From assembly GCA_038521825.1 (NCBI GenBank), contig JBCBKL010000019.1:26583-90582 (forward strand): 64,000 nt of DNA. Reading direction: 5' to 3'. Below, one piece after another: positions 36,425 to 45,410 of the stretch. The position numbers and the translations under genes are program-made. Numbering within the stretch: the stretch's first letter is position 1; the number at the start of each line of letters is the position of its first letter. The stretch is from JBCBKL01 sp038521825. GTDB lineage: Bacteria > Pseudomonadota > Alphaproteobacteria > Rhodobacterales > Rhodobacteraceae. The notes beneath the pieces are model-generated. The model had not been told where the DNA came from. It saw only the letters and a program-made list of their open reading frames with translations, and did no database searches.

Positions 36425-37249
36425 ATGAGCGACAATCCCTACCAAGATGACCGGGGCAACAAGGACGCCACGATCACCAACCCGAAAGGTGCTGGCAGTC
36501 TGCAATCGAGCCCCGGAACAGGCCAGCCTATGGATACGGCCAGCGCCTTTCTTATTGGCGACCGCATGACGGGCGGCTATGGCAGCGGGCCGGACATCCT
36601 GCATGATTGCACCGTGGCCGTGAATCCGGGTGAGATTGCCGTCATCGTCGGGCCAAATGGCGCAGGCAAATCGACCGCCATGAAGGCCATTTTCGGCATG
36701 CTCGACGTGCGCCAGGGTTCGGTGCGGCTCGATGGTGAGGATATCACCAACCTCTCGCCGCAGGATCGGGTGGTTCAAGGGATGGGGTTTGTCCCCCAGA
36801 CATCGAACATCTTCACGTCGCTCACTGTGGAGGAAAACCTCGAAATGGGGGCGTTCATCCGCCGGGACGATTTTTCGGACACGTTGGATCAGGTCTATGG
36901 CCTGTTCCCGATCCTGAAGGAAAAGCGCAGGCAACCAGCGGGCGAGCTTTCGGGCGGTCAACGCCAGCAGGTCGCCGTGGGCCGGGCGCTGATGACCCAG
37001 CCGAAGGTGCTGATGCTGGACGAACCCACGGCCGGTGTGTCCCCCATCGTGATGGACGAGCTTTTTGACCGGATCATCGAGGTGGCCCGGACTGGCATCC
37101 CCATCCTGATGGTGGAACAGAATGCCCGGCAAGCGCTCGAGATCGCCGACAAGGGCTATGTGCTAGTGCAGGGACGCAATGCCTATACCGGGACGGGCAA
37201 GGAACTGCTGGCCGATCCCGAAGTGCGCCGTTCGTTTCTGGGGGGATGA
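36425..37249 (+). CDS. livF: ABC transporter ATP-binding protein, LivF type, with N-terminal extension
   Basis: A 274-residue ABC ATPase. Walker A GPNGAGKST is at about 76-84, then the signature LSGGQRQQVAVGR, Walker B VLMLDEPTAGVSP and the switch region LMVEQNARQAL. The P-loop lies about 40 residues later than in usual LivF because of a polar, Gly/Asn-rich N terminus. The start at 36425 has a GGAGGGT site; an internal ATG at codon 36 would give the standard length. The stop overlaps the first small Cys-rich gene (ATGA). Confidence 0.92.
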   Translation: MSDNPYQDDRGNKDATITNPKGAGSLQSSPGTGQPMDTASAFLIGDRMTGGYGSGPDILHDCTVAVNPGEIAVIVGPNGAGKSTAMKAIFGMLDVRQGSVRLDGEDITNLSPQDRVVQGMGFVPQTSNIFTSLTVEENLEMGAFIRRDDFSDTLDQVYGLFPILKEKRRQPAGELSGGQRQQVAVGRALMTQPKVLMLDEPTAGVSPIVMDELFDRIIEVARTGIPILMVEQNARQALEIADKGYVLVQGRNAYTGTGKELLADPEVRRSFLGG

Positions 37250-37713
37250 TACGGCTGGTCTCCATATTGGCCCTCGTGGCGACACCTCTGCAGGCCCTCA
37301 CGCTGGTCTGCCGGTTTGACCGCGCCTGTTTTACCGGTGATTACCGCTGCGAGGATGCGAACGGGGTGCTCGCAATCACCGATAATGCAGATGACGCCTT
37401 CGGCGCATTGCGTGACCAGGGGCCATTCGTCGCGGTTGGAGATATCGAGATGATCGGAGGTGATCCCCTGCCCGACCCGCTGCGCGCCTCAATTTCCGAG
37501 GTGCTGATACCGCGTGAACGGGAAGTCGGCCTTCACACGCAAGGTCGCCGCTTTGAGCCCGAGACCGGGCAATATGGCTTTGTCATCCTGCAACCGAACC
37601 GGCAGCAAACCCGCTATCTGGTCAGCGCACGCGACGGTGCGGCCCGCTTCTGGTCCCCGGCCGGACGGTTCGGCGCGTTCATCTATCACGGCAATTGCGA
37701 GGTCTACGGATGA
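37246..37713 (+). CDS. Small exported four-Cys protein, copy 1 of 4 in the liv operon
   Basis: A 155-residue protein with a signal peptide (about 1-17) and exactly four Cys at about 22, 28, 35 and 151. The first three make C-x5-C-x6-C right after the cleavage site, the last lies in HGNCEVYG at the C terminus. The middle part is beta-rich and polar. No known family is evident. The three downstream genes share the same Cys layout, so I take them as paralogues, with two predicted disulfides each. It is coupled to livF and to copy 2 by ATGA overlaps. Confidence 0.75.
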   Translation: MIRLVSILALVATPLQALTLVCRFDRACFTGDYRCEDANGVLAITDNADDAFGALRDQGPFVAVGDIEMIGGDPLPDPLRASISEVLIPREREVGLHTQGRRFEPETGQYGFVILQPNRQQTRYLVSARDGAARFWSPAGRFGAFIYHGNCEVYG

Positions 37714-38066
37714 GGATTGCAGCGACCTGCATCGCGCTGGCCCTGCCATGCGTGGTTTCGGCGACCACATATTGCAGCTTTGAACAGGAATGCTTTGAGG
37801 CGGACGCCTGTGGAGATGCGGCATTCCTTTTTGAGTACACCGACAATGCCAATGGGGCGCGGCTGCAGCAGGGTGTTACCGCCTCGACCGAGTTCGGTGA
37901 TCTGGGCGGCTATGTGATGCGCCGCGATGAGACCTCGGTGTCCTACGCGTTCGAAGGACCGGGTGCCATGTATTTCCTGACCGTTGAGGATGCGGTCGCA
38001 CGCCTATCCGTCCATATGGAGGGGCCAATTGTTGTCACATATCTTGGACGCTGCGAGGGTCTGTGA
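37710..38066 (+). CDS. Small exported four-Cys protein, copy 2 of 4 in the liv operon
   Basis: A 118-residue protein, the shortest copy. A signal peptide (about 1-18, itself with two Cys) precedes TTYCSFEQECFEADACGD, giving C-x5-C-x5-C at about 22, 28 and 34; the fourth mature Cys (115) is in LGRCEGL. The segment FEYTDNANGA resembles ITDNADDAFG of copy 1. I chose the ATG at 37710, which overlaps the preceding stop. Function unknown. Confidence 0.75.
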   Translation: MRIAATCIALALPCVVSATTYCSFEQECFEADACGDAAFLFEYTDNANGARLQQGVTASTEFGDLGGYVMRRDETSVSYAFEGPGAMYFLTVEDAVARLSVHMEGPIVVTYLGRCEGL

Positions 38067-38503
38067 GCGGCATGCGATCCATAACGGCGGCAATCGGTTT
38101 CACATGGTTTGCTGCCAGCTCAGCGGCGGCGCTCTCCGAGGCGGATCTAACTGCGCGAGGCTATATCGCCATGGACTGCCTCTTCGACCAGCGATGCGTC
38201 ATTGGCCAGCCCTGCATGCGGGCGTGGCGCGAGGTGCGTTGGATGCTGAGTGACGGCGACGGCGCGGCCTATCAGGTGCGTCGCGGCGGGAAGGTGTCCC
38301 GCAAGGCGCTGATGATGAAGGATGCGCGGTGGAAAGACAGATCCCAAGGGCGCGCCATTGTCATGCCGATGCGCGAGGCGGTGGCGTCTCACCTGACCGT
38401 CTTCGACGGTGGCGGCGCAATTCAGTCGTTTCAATATGCCGGGGCACCGGGGGCCGGGCAATTCTACTTGGGGACCTGCCAGCTAAAGGGTCTTGAGCCT
38501 TGA
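38063..38503 (+). CDS. Small exported four-Cys protein, copy 3 of 4 in the liv operon
   Basis: A 146-residue protein starting with GTG that overlaps the previous stop. The signal peptide spans about 1-23. C-x5-C-x5-C lies at about 39, 45 and 51 in MDCLFDQRCVIGQPCMRAW, and the fourth Cys (139) is in LGTCQLKG. The middle is more basic than in the other copies. Function unknown; family assignment rests on the Cys layout and synteny. Confidence 0.72.
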   Translation: MSGMRSITAAIGFTWFAASSAAALSEADLTARGYIAMDCLFDQRCVIGQPCMRAWREVRWMLSDGDGAAYQVRRGGKVSRKALMMKDARWKDRSQGRAIVMPMREAVASHLTVFDGGGAIQSFQYAGAPGAGQFYLGTCQLKGLEP

Positions 38504-38961
38504 TCGAGGGCCGTGGCGCCAGGTCGACGGCTTGCGGTCTGGGACTCAACCTGATCGCATGCGGAGCAATTCTAAGTGGAGCAGCAGCTTGGGCGGGCAT
38601 GTGTGAACTGGAGCAAATCTGCCGCGAGGAGACCGCCTGCAATCCGGCCACCCTCATTCTGGAGTGGGACGGCAGCAAACCGACCCATTTTGAAGTTAAT
38701 GGAGTAACAATGGATGCCACACACGATGAGGGGCGCGAAGAGATTGGCGAGATCAAAACCGCCCAAGGGACTTGGACAGTTGGAGTGAACAAGGACACTA
38801 TTCGCCTCTCAAATCGATCCTCCATCGGTTGGATCAGCCCTGGCGAGGAGAAGGAAACAGTTTCGTTTTGGACGATGAAGAGGGTCTCCCAGTATCTTGA
38901 TTATGCGGATGCCCTCGAAAAACTTGTGACATACCGCGGCGTTTGCGAGGAGTTGTTCTAA
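38500..38961 (+). CDS. Small exported four-Cys protein, copy 4 of 4 in the liv operon
   Basis: A 153-residue protein with a TTG start overlapping the previous stop. After a hydrophobic signal (about 12-32) comes MCELEQICREETACNP with C-x5-C-x5-C at about 35, 41 and 47; the fourth Cys (149) is in RGVCEELF. The stop overlaps the livH ATG (TAATG). The TTG start is unusual but is the only one that keeps the coupled overlap and a full signal peptide. Function unknown. Confidence 0.68.
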   Translation: MIEGRGARSTACGLGLNLIACGAILSGAAAWAGMCELEQICREETACNPATLILEWDGSKPTHFEVNGVTMDATHDEGREEIGEIKTAQGTWTVGVNKDTIRLSNRSSIGWISPGEEKETVSFWTMKRVSQYLDYADALEKLVTYRGVCEELF

Positions 38962-39971
38962 TGGACCTTCTCAACGCCTTCGTCGCCCTCTCCAACTTCG
39001 TCTTGGTCCCCGCCATCGCCTATGGCTCCCAGCTTGCGCTTGGGGCGCTTGGGGTTACGCTGATATATGGCATCCTGCGGTTCTCCAATTTTGCACACGG
39101 CGACACGATGGCCTTTGGCGCCATGGTTACAATTCTCTTCACCTGGTTGTTCCAGTCGCTGGGCATCACCCTAGGGCCCCTACCAACCGCCCTGCTGGCC
39201 CTGCCACTCGGTATCGCCGGATGCATGCTGCTGGTGCTTGGGACCGACCGGTTGGTCTATCGGTTCTATCGCGAACAAAAAGCCAAGCCGGTGATCCTTG
39301 TCATAGTCTCGCTGGGTGTGATGTTCATCATGAACGGCCTTGTGCGGTTCATCATCGGGCCCGATGACCAGCGGTTTTCCGACGGCGAACGGTTCATCAT
39401 TTCGGTGCGGGAGTTCAAGGCGCTCACCGGCCTGAAGGAAGGTCTTGCCATAAAGACAACCCAAGGGATCACGGTGATTACCGCAATCATCGTAGTCGTT
39501 ATTCTGTTCTGGTTCCTGAACCGGACACGGACTGGCAAGTCGATGCGCGCTTATTCCGACAACGAAGACCTGGCCCTGCTTTCTGGCATCAATCCCGAAC
39601 GGGTCGTCATGATAACGTGGCTCATTGTGGCGGCGCTGGCCACGATTGCTGGCGTCCTTTATGGCCTCGACAAATCATTCAAACCCTTCGTTTACTTCCA
39701 GCTTTTGTTGCCAATCTTTGCCAGCGCCATTGTCGGCGGTCTTGGCAGCCCGGTTGGGGCTATCGCGGGCGGGTTCACCATCGCCTTTTCCGAGGTGATG
39801 ATTACCTATGCCTGGAAGCGGGTGGCCGGACACGCCTTGCCTGATGCGCTGGCTCCGGACGGACTCGCACAGCTTTTGTCCACCGATTACAAATTCGCGG
39901 TCAGCTTCGTGATCCTGTTGATCGTGCTTCTGTTCAAGCCCACGGGGCTTTTTGCGGGGAAAGCGGTATGA
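38961..39971 (+). CDS. livH: Branched-chain amino acid-type ABC transporter permease, LivH type
   Basis: A 336-residue permease with about eight hydrophobic segments. It begins LSNFVLVPAIAYGSQLALGALGVTLIYGILRFSNFAHGD, the LivH signature of an early G-x-x-L-I-Y-G-x-L-x-x-x-N-F-A-H-G motif. GGLGSPVGAIAGG is the conserved loop that contacts the ATPase. I chose the ATG at 38961, overlapping the preceding stop, over an upstream start. The stop overlaps livM (ATGA). Confidence 0.93.
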   Translation: MDLLNAFVALSNFVLVPAIAYGSQLALGALGVTLIYGILRFSNFAHGDTMAFGAMVTILFTWLFQSLGITLGPLPTALLALPLGIAGCMLLVLGTDRLVYRFYREQKAKPVILVIVSLGVMFIMNGLVRFIIGPDDQRFSDGERFIISVREFKALTGLKEGLAIKTTQGITVITAIIVVVILFWFLNRTRTGKSMRAYSDNEDLALLSGINPERVVMITWLIVAALATIAGVLYGLDKSFKPFVYFQLLLPIFASAIVGGLGSPVGAIAGGFTIAFSEVMITYAWKRVAGHALPDALAPDGLAQLLSTDYKFAVSFVILLIVLLFKPTGLFAGKAV

Positions 39972-41293
39972 GTGAAGCCACACGCAATTTCGGCTATTTC
40001 GCACTGGTCGCACTGATGATCGCATCGACCGGGGTGATCTATTCGTGGAACTCAGCCATCCAGATCCTGAATTTCGGGCTGATATCGGCCATCATGGCGC
40101 TTGGCGTGAACCTGCAATGGGGTTTTGCCGGGCTTTTCAACGTCGGTGTCATGGGGTTTGTCGCCCTGGGTGGTCTCGCGACGGTGTTGGTGTCAATGGA
40201 ACCGGTGGAAGAGGCATGGGCCGCAGGCGGCCTGGGTGTGATCCTTGCGCTGATCCTTGGGGCGGCGACCATCGTGGCCGCGATCCTTGTCTGGACACAA
40301 ATGGCGGCTGGCCGGGCTCGAACCATCATGCTGCTCATCATTCTTGTCGGCGGGTTCTTTGCCTACCGTGCTGTGTTTGATCCGGCAACCTCAGCCGTGG
40401 AAGCGGTCAATCCGGCAGGGACCGGATATCTTGGCGGCCTGAACCCGGGGGGCAAGGATTGGGGATGGATGACGCTGTTCGCTTGGCCAGCGGGCGGTTT
40501 GCTGGCGGCGGGGGCGGCATGGATCATCGGCAAGACGGCATTGGGCCTGCGCTCCGATTACCTCGCGATCGCAACTCTCGGGATTGCCGAGATCATTATC
40601 GCGATCCTCAAGAACGAAGACTGGCTGGCTCGTGGAGTCAAGAACGTCGTCGGCATTCCGCGCCCGGCTCCGTACGAGATCGACTTGCAGAACGATCCCG
40701 GCTTTGTTGAGCGGGTGGCGTCACTGGGCCTCGATCCGGTCACGGCCTCCACGCTTTGGGTCAAACTCATCTATGCCATTCTCTTTACAATCGTTCTGCT
40801 GATCGTTTTCTGGATGGCCCAGAAGGCGCTGACCTCACCATGGGGCCGGATGATGCGGGCGATCCGTGACAATGAGGTCGCAGCCGAGGCCATGGGCAAG
40901 GATGTCACCGCCCGGCACCTGCAGGTCTTTGTCCTTGGGTCTGCCATCTGCGGGATGGCCGGTGCGATGATGACAACGCTGGACGGGCAATTGACCCCGG
41001 GCACCTATCAGCCGCTGCGCTTTACATTCCTTGTGTGGGTGATGGTTATTGTCGGAGGATCCGGCAGCAATCTGGGGGCCGTCCTAGGAGGTTTTCTGAT
41101 CTGGTGGCTTTGGGTGATGGTCGAACCGCTTGGCCTCGGGCTGATGCAGTTGATCACGGCAGGAATGACTGAGGGCAGCGGCTTGCGCGAACATCTTCTG
41201 GACAGCGCGGCCCACATGCGACTTCTGACGATGGGGATTATCCTTCTACTGGTGCTGAGGTTCAGCCCGCGCGGGCTGATCCCTGAACGGTGA
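39968..41293 (+). CDS. livM: Branched-chain amino acid-type ABC transporter permease, LivM type
   Basis: A 441-residue permease with about ten hydrophobic segments. The LivM signature NLQWGFAGLFNVGVMGFVALGG is near the N terminus, LRSDYLAIATLGIAEII and the RAIRDNEVAAEAMGKD loop follow, and the C-terminal GGSGSNLGAVLGG contacts the ATPase. The stretch at about 75-185 is longer than in E. coli LivM. Its end overlaps the DUF2306 gene. Confidence 0.93.
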   Translation: MSEATRNFGYFALVALMIASTGVIYSWNSAIQILNFGLISAIMALGVNLQWGFAGLFNVGVMGFVALGGLATVLVSMEPVEEAWAAGGLGVILALILGAATIVAAILVWTQMAAGRARTIMLLIILVGGFFAYRAVFDPATSAVEAVNPAGTGYLGGLNPGGKDWGWMTLFAWPAGGLLAAGAAWIIGKTALGLRSDYLAIATLGIAEIIIAILKNEDWLARGVKNVVGIPRPAPYEIDLQNDPGFVERVASLGLDPVTASTLWVKLIYAILFTIVLLIVFWMAQKALTSPWGRMMRAIRDNEVAAEAMGKDVTARHLQVFVLGSAICGMAGAMMTTLDGQLTPGTYQPLRFTFLVWVMVIVGGSGSNLGAVLGGFLIWWLWVMVEPLGLGLMQLITAGMTEGSGLREHLLDSAAHMRLLTMGIILLLVLRFSPRGLIPER

Positions 41294-41964
41294 TGCGTTA
41301 TTGGCGGGCAATCGCGGGCTATGTCGGTCTGGCGGTTCTCGCGCTGCTTGTCCTTCCGTTTTCCTTTCTGGCGGCCCGGCGGGGTCTGCTGGCGCTCAGC
41401 GGAAATTATGGCGCGCAGGATCGGCTGTATACGGGTGACGGGGGCCTCAGCGACCTTGCGATCTTCGGGCACATGGCTCTGGGCGCCGTCGTGGCGCTGC
41501 TCGCAGTTGTACAACTTGTCGGGCCGTTACGGAGGCATTGGCCGGTTTTGCATCGCGTTTCTGGCCGTACCCTGGCTGTGCTTGCAATCCCGACCGCACT
41601 TGGCGGGCTCATCTATATCGGGCTCAACGGAACGATCGGTGGGCCGGTGATGAATGTTGGTTTTGCCTTGTATGGTGTATTGCTTTTGCTGACCGCCATT
41701 CAGGCGCCACGTTTTGCCATGGCGGGTGATTATGGGCGACATCGTCGGTGGGGCCTGCGCCTGGCCATCCTGGCGCTCGGGTCATGGCTTTATCGGGTGC
41801 ATTACGGGCTGTGGTTCTGGCTGACACAAGGCTGGGGTGTTGGGTCGCTGCTGGACGGGCCATTTGACCGAATCCAGGTTTTTGCGTTCTATCTCCCCTA
41901 CCTCGTCATTCTCGAACTCTCTTTCCGTTGGTACCGGCCCCGACCCATCAATCGACCTGCGTGA
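41290..41964 (+). CDS. DUF2306-like membrane protein at the end of the liv operon
   Basis: A 224-residue membrane protein with about six hydrophobic segments. The pattern GHMALGAVVALLAVVQL, HRVSGRTLAVLAIPTALGG and HRRWGLRLAILALGSWLYR, with conserved His and Arg facing the membrane, resembles the DUF2306 family of possible quinone- or heme-linked proteins. It starts at GTG 41290 (or ATG 41293) overlapping the livM stop. Its last 17 bp overlap the convergent cytochrome gene. Confidence 0.78.
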   Translation: MMRYWRAIAGYVGLAVLALLVLPFSFLAARRGLLALSGNYGAQDRLYTGDGGLSDLAIFGHMALGAVVALLAVVQLVGPLRRHWPVLHRVSGRTLAVLAIPTALGGLIYIGLNGTIGGPVMNVGFALYGVLLLLTAIQAPRFAMAGDYGRHRRWGLRLAILALGSWLYRVHYGLWFWLTQGWGVGSLLDGPFDRIQVFAFYLPYLVILELSFRWYRPRPINRPA

Positions 41965-42517
41965 TCTCAAGATCGATCGCAGCATAATAGTCAGCGATCT
42001 CGCGAATTTCTTCGTCATCCAGAGCTGCGGCGATCTCGGACATGATCTCGTGTTCCCGTTTGCCCCGCTTGAATGCCTTGAGCTGCGTATCGATGTAGAT
42101 GTTGGCTTCACCCGCCAGATGCGGGGCATCCTCGGCTTTCGACAGACCGTCCACACCGTGACATGCAGTGCAGGACTGGGGCGCGGCCTCTGGCTGTTCA
42201 GCGGTCGCAGCAGCAGTGTGACCAGCGTACCAGGCAGCAAGATCAACGATTTGTTCATCGCTGAGACTGCGGGCCACCACGGTCATCATCTCATGCTGAC
42301 GCTCGCCCGAACGAAAAGCGCGCAACTGCGCCTCAATGTAGGCTGCTGGCTCGCCGCCGATATGCGGGGCGATCGGGATCTTTGCATAACCGTCAAGACC
42401 ATGGCAGGTCCGGCACATTCCGGCTGCCTTGCGTCCGGCCCCGCGATCCTGAGCCAACGCAACCGTCCCGGCGAGCATCAGCCCGCCGAGAACGAAGATC
42501 AGGACGTAGCGCATCAT
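41948..42517 (-). CDS. Diheme cytochrome c (c4-like, two tandem domains)
   Basis: A 189-residue exported cytochrome. The signal peptide spans about 1-22. Two heme sites are present, CRTCH at about 35-39 and CTACH at about 116-120. The two halves are homologous (GERQHEMMTVVARSLSDEQI against GKREHEIMSEIAAALDDEEI), as in c4-type cytochromes. The start overlaps the PQQ dehydrogenase stop by 4 bp, so it is the likely electron acceptor of that enzyme. Confidence 0.9.
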   Translation of the reverse strand: MMRYVLIFVLGGLMLAGTVALAQDRGAGRKAAGMCRTCHGLDGYAKIPIAPHIGGEPAAYIEAQLRAFRSGERQHEMMTVVARSLSDEQIVDLAAWYAGHTAAATAEQPEAAPQSCTACHGVDGLSKAEDAPHLAGEANIYIDTQLKAFKRGKREHEIMSEIAAALDDEEIREIADYYAAIDLEITQVD

Positions 42518-43773
42518 CCCTCGTACCAGATCCGATAGATGGCACCGGCGAGGTCGTCACTCACCAGGATCGAGCCATCGCGCAGTTGGGCGATATCGAC
42601 CGGGCGGCCCAGATATTCGCCATTTGCGTCGATCCAGCCTTCGGCAAAGGGCTCGGTCGTGGCGTTCCCCTCATCGTCGATGAAGGTGACCATCACCCGC
42701 GCCCCAACCGGTGTAGTCCGGTTCCACGATCCGTGCTGCGCCGAAAAGATGGCGTTCTTGTACTTCGCCGGGAACATATTGCCCGTATAGAATGACATCC
42801 CCAGATCTGCGGCGTGGGCCACGGTCTCGACGGCCGGCATTACCACATCGACGGGTACTTCCATCTCATTATAGCCGTGATCGCTGACCCGCACATCGCC
42901 CCCCCCATACCAAGGGGCTCCGAAATGCTGACCGGCTGCCGTCTGGCGGTTGATCTCACCGGGAGGGATGTCGTCGCCCATTCCATCGACCTGGTTGTCG
43001 GTCCACCAAAGCTCACCCGTCGCCGGGTGGAAGTCATGGCCTACCGAATTCCGGACACCGTAGGTATAGACTTCGCGGCCGCTTCCATCGGTATTCATGC
43101 GGATGATACCACCGATCCCGACCTCGTTATAAAGCGCCAGCTTCTCGGGTGGGGCGACGTTAAACGGCTGACCAAGCGAAATGTAGATCTTGTTGTCCGG
43201 CCCGATCTTGCAAACCCGCGCCGTGTGGTTGAACGATTCCTCTTCCGGGGGGATCAACTCGCCCTGTGCGACCAGATTGAAGGCTGCCACATCCGGGCTT
43301 TCGTAGAAAAACTCGGCCGCGGGGAAAAGCAGAACGCGGTTCTGTTCGGCGATGTAGAGAAAACCATCCTTCGAAAAACAGGGGCCGTTGGGGATAGCAA
43401 ACCGCAGGGACGGTGCAAAATCCTTAACCTCGTCGGCGATGCGATCCTTGTTGCGGTCGGTTACGCTCCAGACCTTGTCCTTGCGGGTGCCGACAAAGGT
43501 GACGATCCCCTGCGGGCCCACGGCCATGTGGCGGGCATCCGGGACGACGGCGTATAGGCCGATCTTGAACCCAGCTGGCAGCTTAATCTGCTCGAGGGTT
43601 TTCTTGATCCCGGCTGCATAATCGCCGCCCTGTTCGATAAAGGTGAATTCGGTCACACCGGTCGTCTTGAAGTTTGACAGCTTTTCAAGGTTGTCCGGAA
43701 CATCTGCTGATTGGGCGTAACCAACAGAACCAACCGCCACGCAGAGCGCGGCGGACGCTATGAGCTTTTTCAT
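42514..43773 (-). CDS. PQQ-dependent sugar dehydrogenase-like exported protein
   Basis: A 419-residue beta-propeller with signal peptide MKKLIASAALCVAVGSVGYA. Family segments include DARHMAVGPQGIVTFVGTR, NHTARVCKIGPDNKIYISLG, YGVRNSVGHDFHPATGELWWTDN and SAQHGSWNRT. Those positions hold the PQQ- and calcium-facing residues in relatives. The ATG at 43773 has GGGAGGA upstream. It differs clearly from the PQQ protein at 32464, so the two are not recent duplicates. Substrate unknown. Confidence 0.88.
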   Translation of the reverse strand: MKKLIASAALCVAVGSVGYAQSADVPDNLEKLSNFKTTGVTEFTFIEQGGDYAAGIKKTLEQIKLPAGFKIGLYAVVPDARHMAVGPQGIVTFVGTRKDKVWSVTDRNKDRIADEVKDFAPSLRFAIPNGPCFSKDGFLYIAEQNRVLLFPAAEFFYESPDVAAFNLVAQGELIPPEEESFNHTARVCKIGPDNKIYISLGQPFNVAPPEKLALYNEVGIGGIIRMNTDGSGREVYTYGVRNSVGHDFHPATGELWWTDNQVDGMGDDIPPGEINRQTAAGQHFGAPWYGGGDVRVSDHGYNEMEVPVDVVMPAVETVAHAADLGMSFYTGNMFPAKYKNAIFSAQHGSWNRTTPVGARVMVTFIDDEGNATTEPFAEGWIDANGEYLGRPVDIAQLRDGSILVSDDLAGAIYRIWYEG

Positions 43774-43868
43774 GATATCCTCCCTTGTGGGCAAAAACCC
43801 AAAACGAGAGTCCCACAACACAGAAGCGCGGAACAGCTATACTTTACGCTAAGTCAGGTTTGCTGACG

Positions 43869-45410
43869 CTACCGCCCTTTGAAGAGCCCACCAAGGATGC
43901 CGCGCACCATGCGGCGGCCGGTCGTTCCCGTCAGTTCCTTAACCACCATCTTGGTCATCGCCTCACCAAAGCTCTTACCGCGACGTGGTGCGCGCGCTGA
44001 TGACCGCGACACCCGCGGCGCCGTATAGCGGCGCGCGGCGTTGAACTCTCGCAGCACGGGCTGCATCTCTTCGGCCTTCTCTTCGGCATCTGCAGCTTCT
44101 TTGGCCGCCTGATCCGCGCGGGTCTGCAGGATCTCGAATGCCGATTTGCGATCAAGCACCTTGTCGTATTTCCCAGACATGTCCGAGGCGGTAAGGATGG
44201 CCTTGCGTTCAGCCGCTGAGACAGGACCCAGCTGGCTGGACGGCGGCCGGATCAGGGTGCGCTCGACAATCCCCGGCACACCCTTTTTCTGCAGCATAGA
44301 TGTGACCGCTTCGCCAACGCCGACCTCCTTGATCGCGTCTTCGGTCGAAAAACGCGGGTTCTCGCGATAGGTCTCGGAGGCCATTCGCAGTTCTTTGCGG
44401 TCCTTGGCGGTAAAGGCGCGCAGGGCATGCTGGATGCGGTTGCCAAGCTGACCAAGGATATCCTCGGGGACGTCCGCCGGGTTCTGGGTGATGAAGTAAA
44501 CCCCCACACCTTTCGAACGGATCAGGCGCGCAACCTGCTCGACTTTGTCGACCAGCGCTTTGGGGGCATCCTCGAAGAGCAGGTGTGCCTCGTCGAAGAA
44601 AAAGACCAGCTTGGGTTTGTCGGGGTCACCGACCTCTGGCAGTTCCTCAAAAAGCTCGCTCAGCAGCCACAGCAGGAAGGTGGCATAAAGGCCGGGTGAT
44701 GCCATCAACTTGTCCGCCGCTAGGATGTTGACTGCCCCCTTGCCTTCTGCGTCTGTGCGCATCAGGTCTGCCAGATCCAAAGCCGGTTCACCGAATAGCT
44801 GGGTACCACCCTGATTCTCGAGAACGAGCAGGCGCCGCTGGATCGCGCCAATCGACTGGGTCGAGACGTTGCCGTATCGAAGGGACAGATCCTTGCTGTT
44901 CTCACCGATCCAAACCAGCAACGATTGCAGATCTTTGAGATCGAGCAACGGCATCCCCTCTTCATCGGACAGACGGAACGCGATGTTCAGAATACCCTCT
45001 TGCGCCTCGGTCAACTCAAGCAGGCGGGAAAGCAGCAGTGGCCCCATTTCCGAAACCGTCGTCCGCACCGGATGACCCTGTTCTCCGAAGAGATCCCAGA
45101 AAGTGACCGGACAGGCGTGGTAGGCATAATCGTCAAATCCGATCTTGTCCGCGCGTTCGGTGAAAGGGCCATGCAGCTTGTGCGCTGCGGTCCCCGATTT
45201 TGCGAGACCGGACAAGTCGCCCTTGACGTCTGACAAAAACACCGGAACGCCAGCGTTCGAAAATCCCTCTGCCAGAATTTGGAGCGTTACTGTCTTGCCG
45301 GTTCCGGTGGCCCCGGCAATCAGGCCGTGGCGGTTTGCGTAGTTCAAGGAAAGCCCCTGCTTTTCCGCGTAATCAGCGCCACCTCCACCGACAAAAATCT
45401 TACCCTCCAT
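43869..45410 (-). CDS. HerA-like ATPase (DUF853 / YjgR family)
   Basis: A 513-residue FtsK/HerA-class ATPase. Walker A GATGTGKT is at about 33-40, Walker B is KLVFFFDEAHLLFED, and VYFITQNPADVPEDILGQLGNRIQHALRAF is the conserved sensor segment. The Ala/Glu-rich region near 430-465 is followed by a basic C terminus. The E. coli homologue YjgR has no firm role. No nurA or defence partner is adjacent. I prefer the start at 45410; a longer frame from 45500 adds 30 unconserved residues. Confidence 0.88.
   Translation of the reverse strand: MEGKIFVGGGGADYAEKQGLSLNYANRHGLIAGATGTGKTVTLQILAEGFSNAGVPVFLSDVKGDLSGLAKSGTAAHKLHGPFTERADKIGFDDYAYHACPVTFWDLFGEQGHPVRTTVSEMGPLLLSRLLELTEAQEGILNIAFRLSDEEGMPLLDLKDLQSLLVWIGENSKDLSLRYGNVSTQSIGAIQRRLLVLENQGGTQLFGEPALDLADLMRTDAEGKGAVNILAADKLMASPGLYATFLLWLLSELFEELPEVGDPDKPKLVFFFDEAHLLFEDAPKALVDKVEQVARLIRSKGVGVYFITQNPADVPEDILGQLGNRIQHALRAFTAKDRKELRMASETYRENPRFSTEDAIKEVGVGEAVTSMLQKKGVPGIVERTLIRPPSSQLGPVSAAERKAILTASDMSGKYDKVLDRKSAFEILQTRADQAAKEAADAEEKAEEMQPVLREFNAARRYTAPRVSRSSARAPRRGKSFGEAMTKMVVKELTGTTGRRMVRGILGGLFKGR

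Noticed and set aside
43869..45410. HerA-like ATPase as part of a defence or DNA-end processing system
   Set aside because: No NurA, SIR2 or other partner is adjacent, and the protein matches the stand-alone DUF853/YjgR branch.
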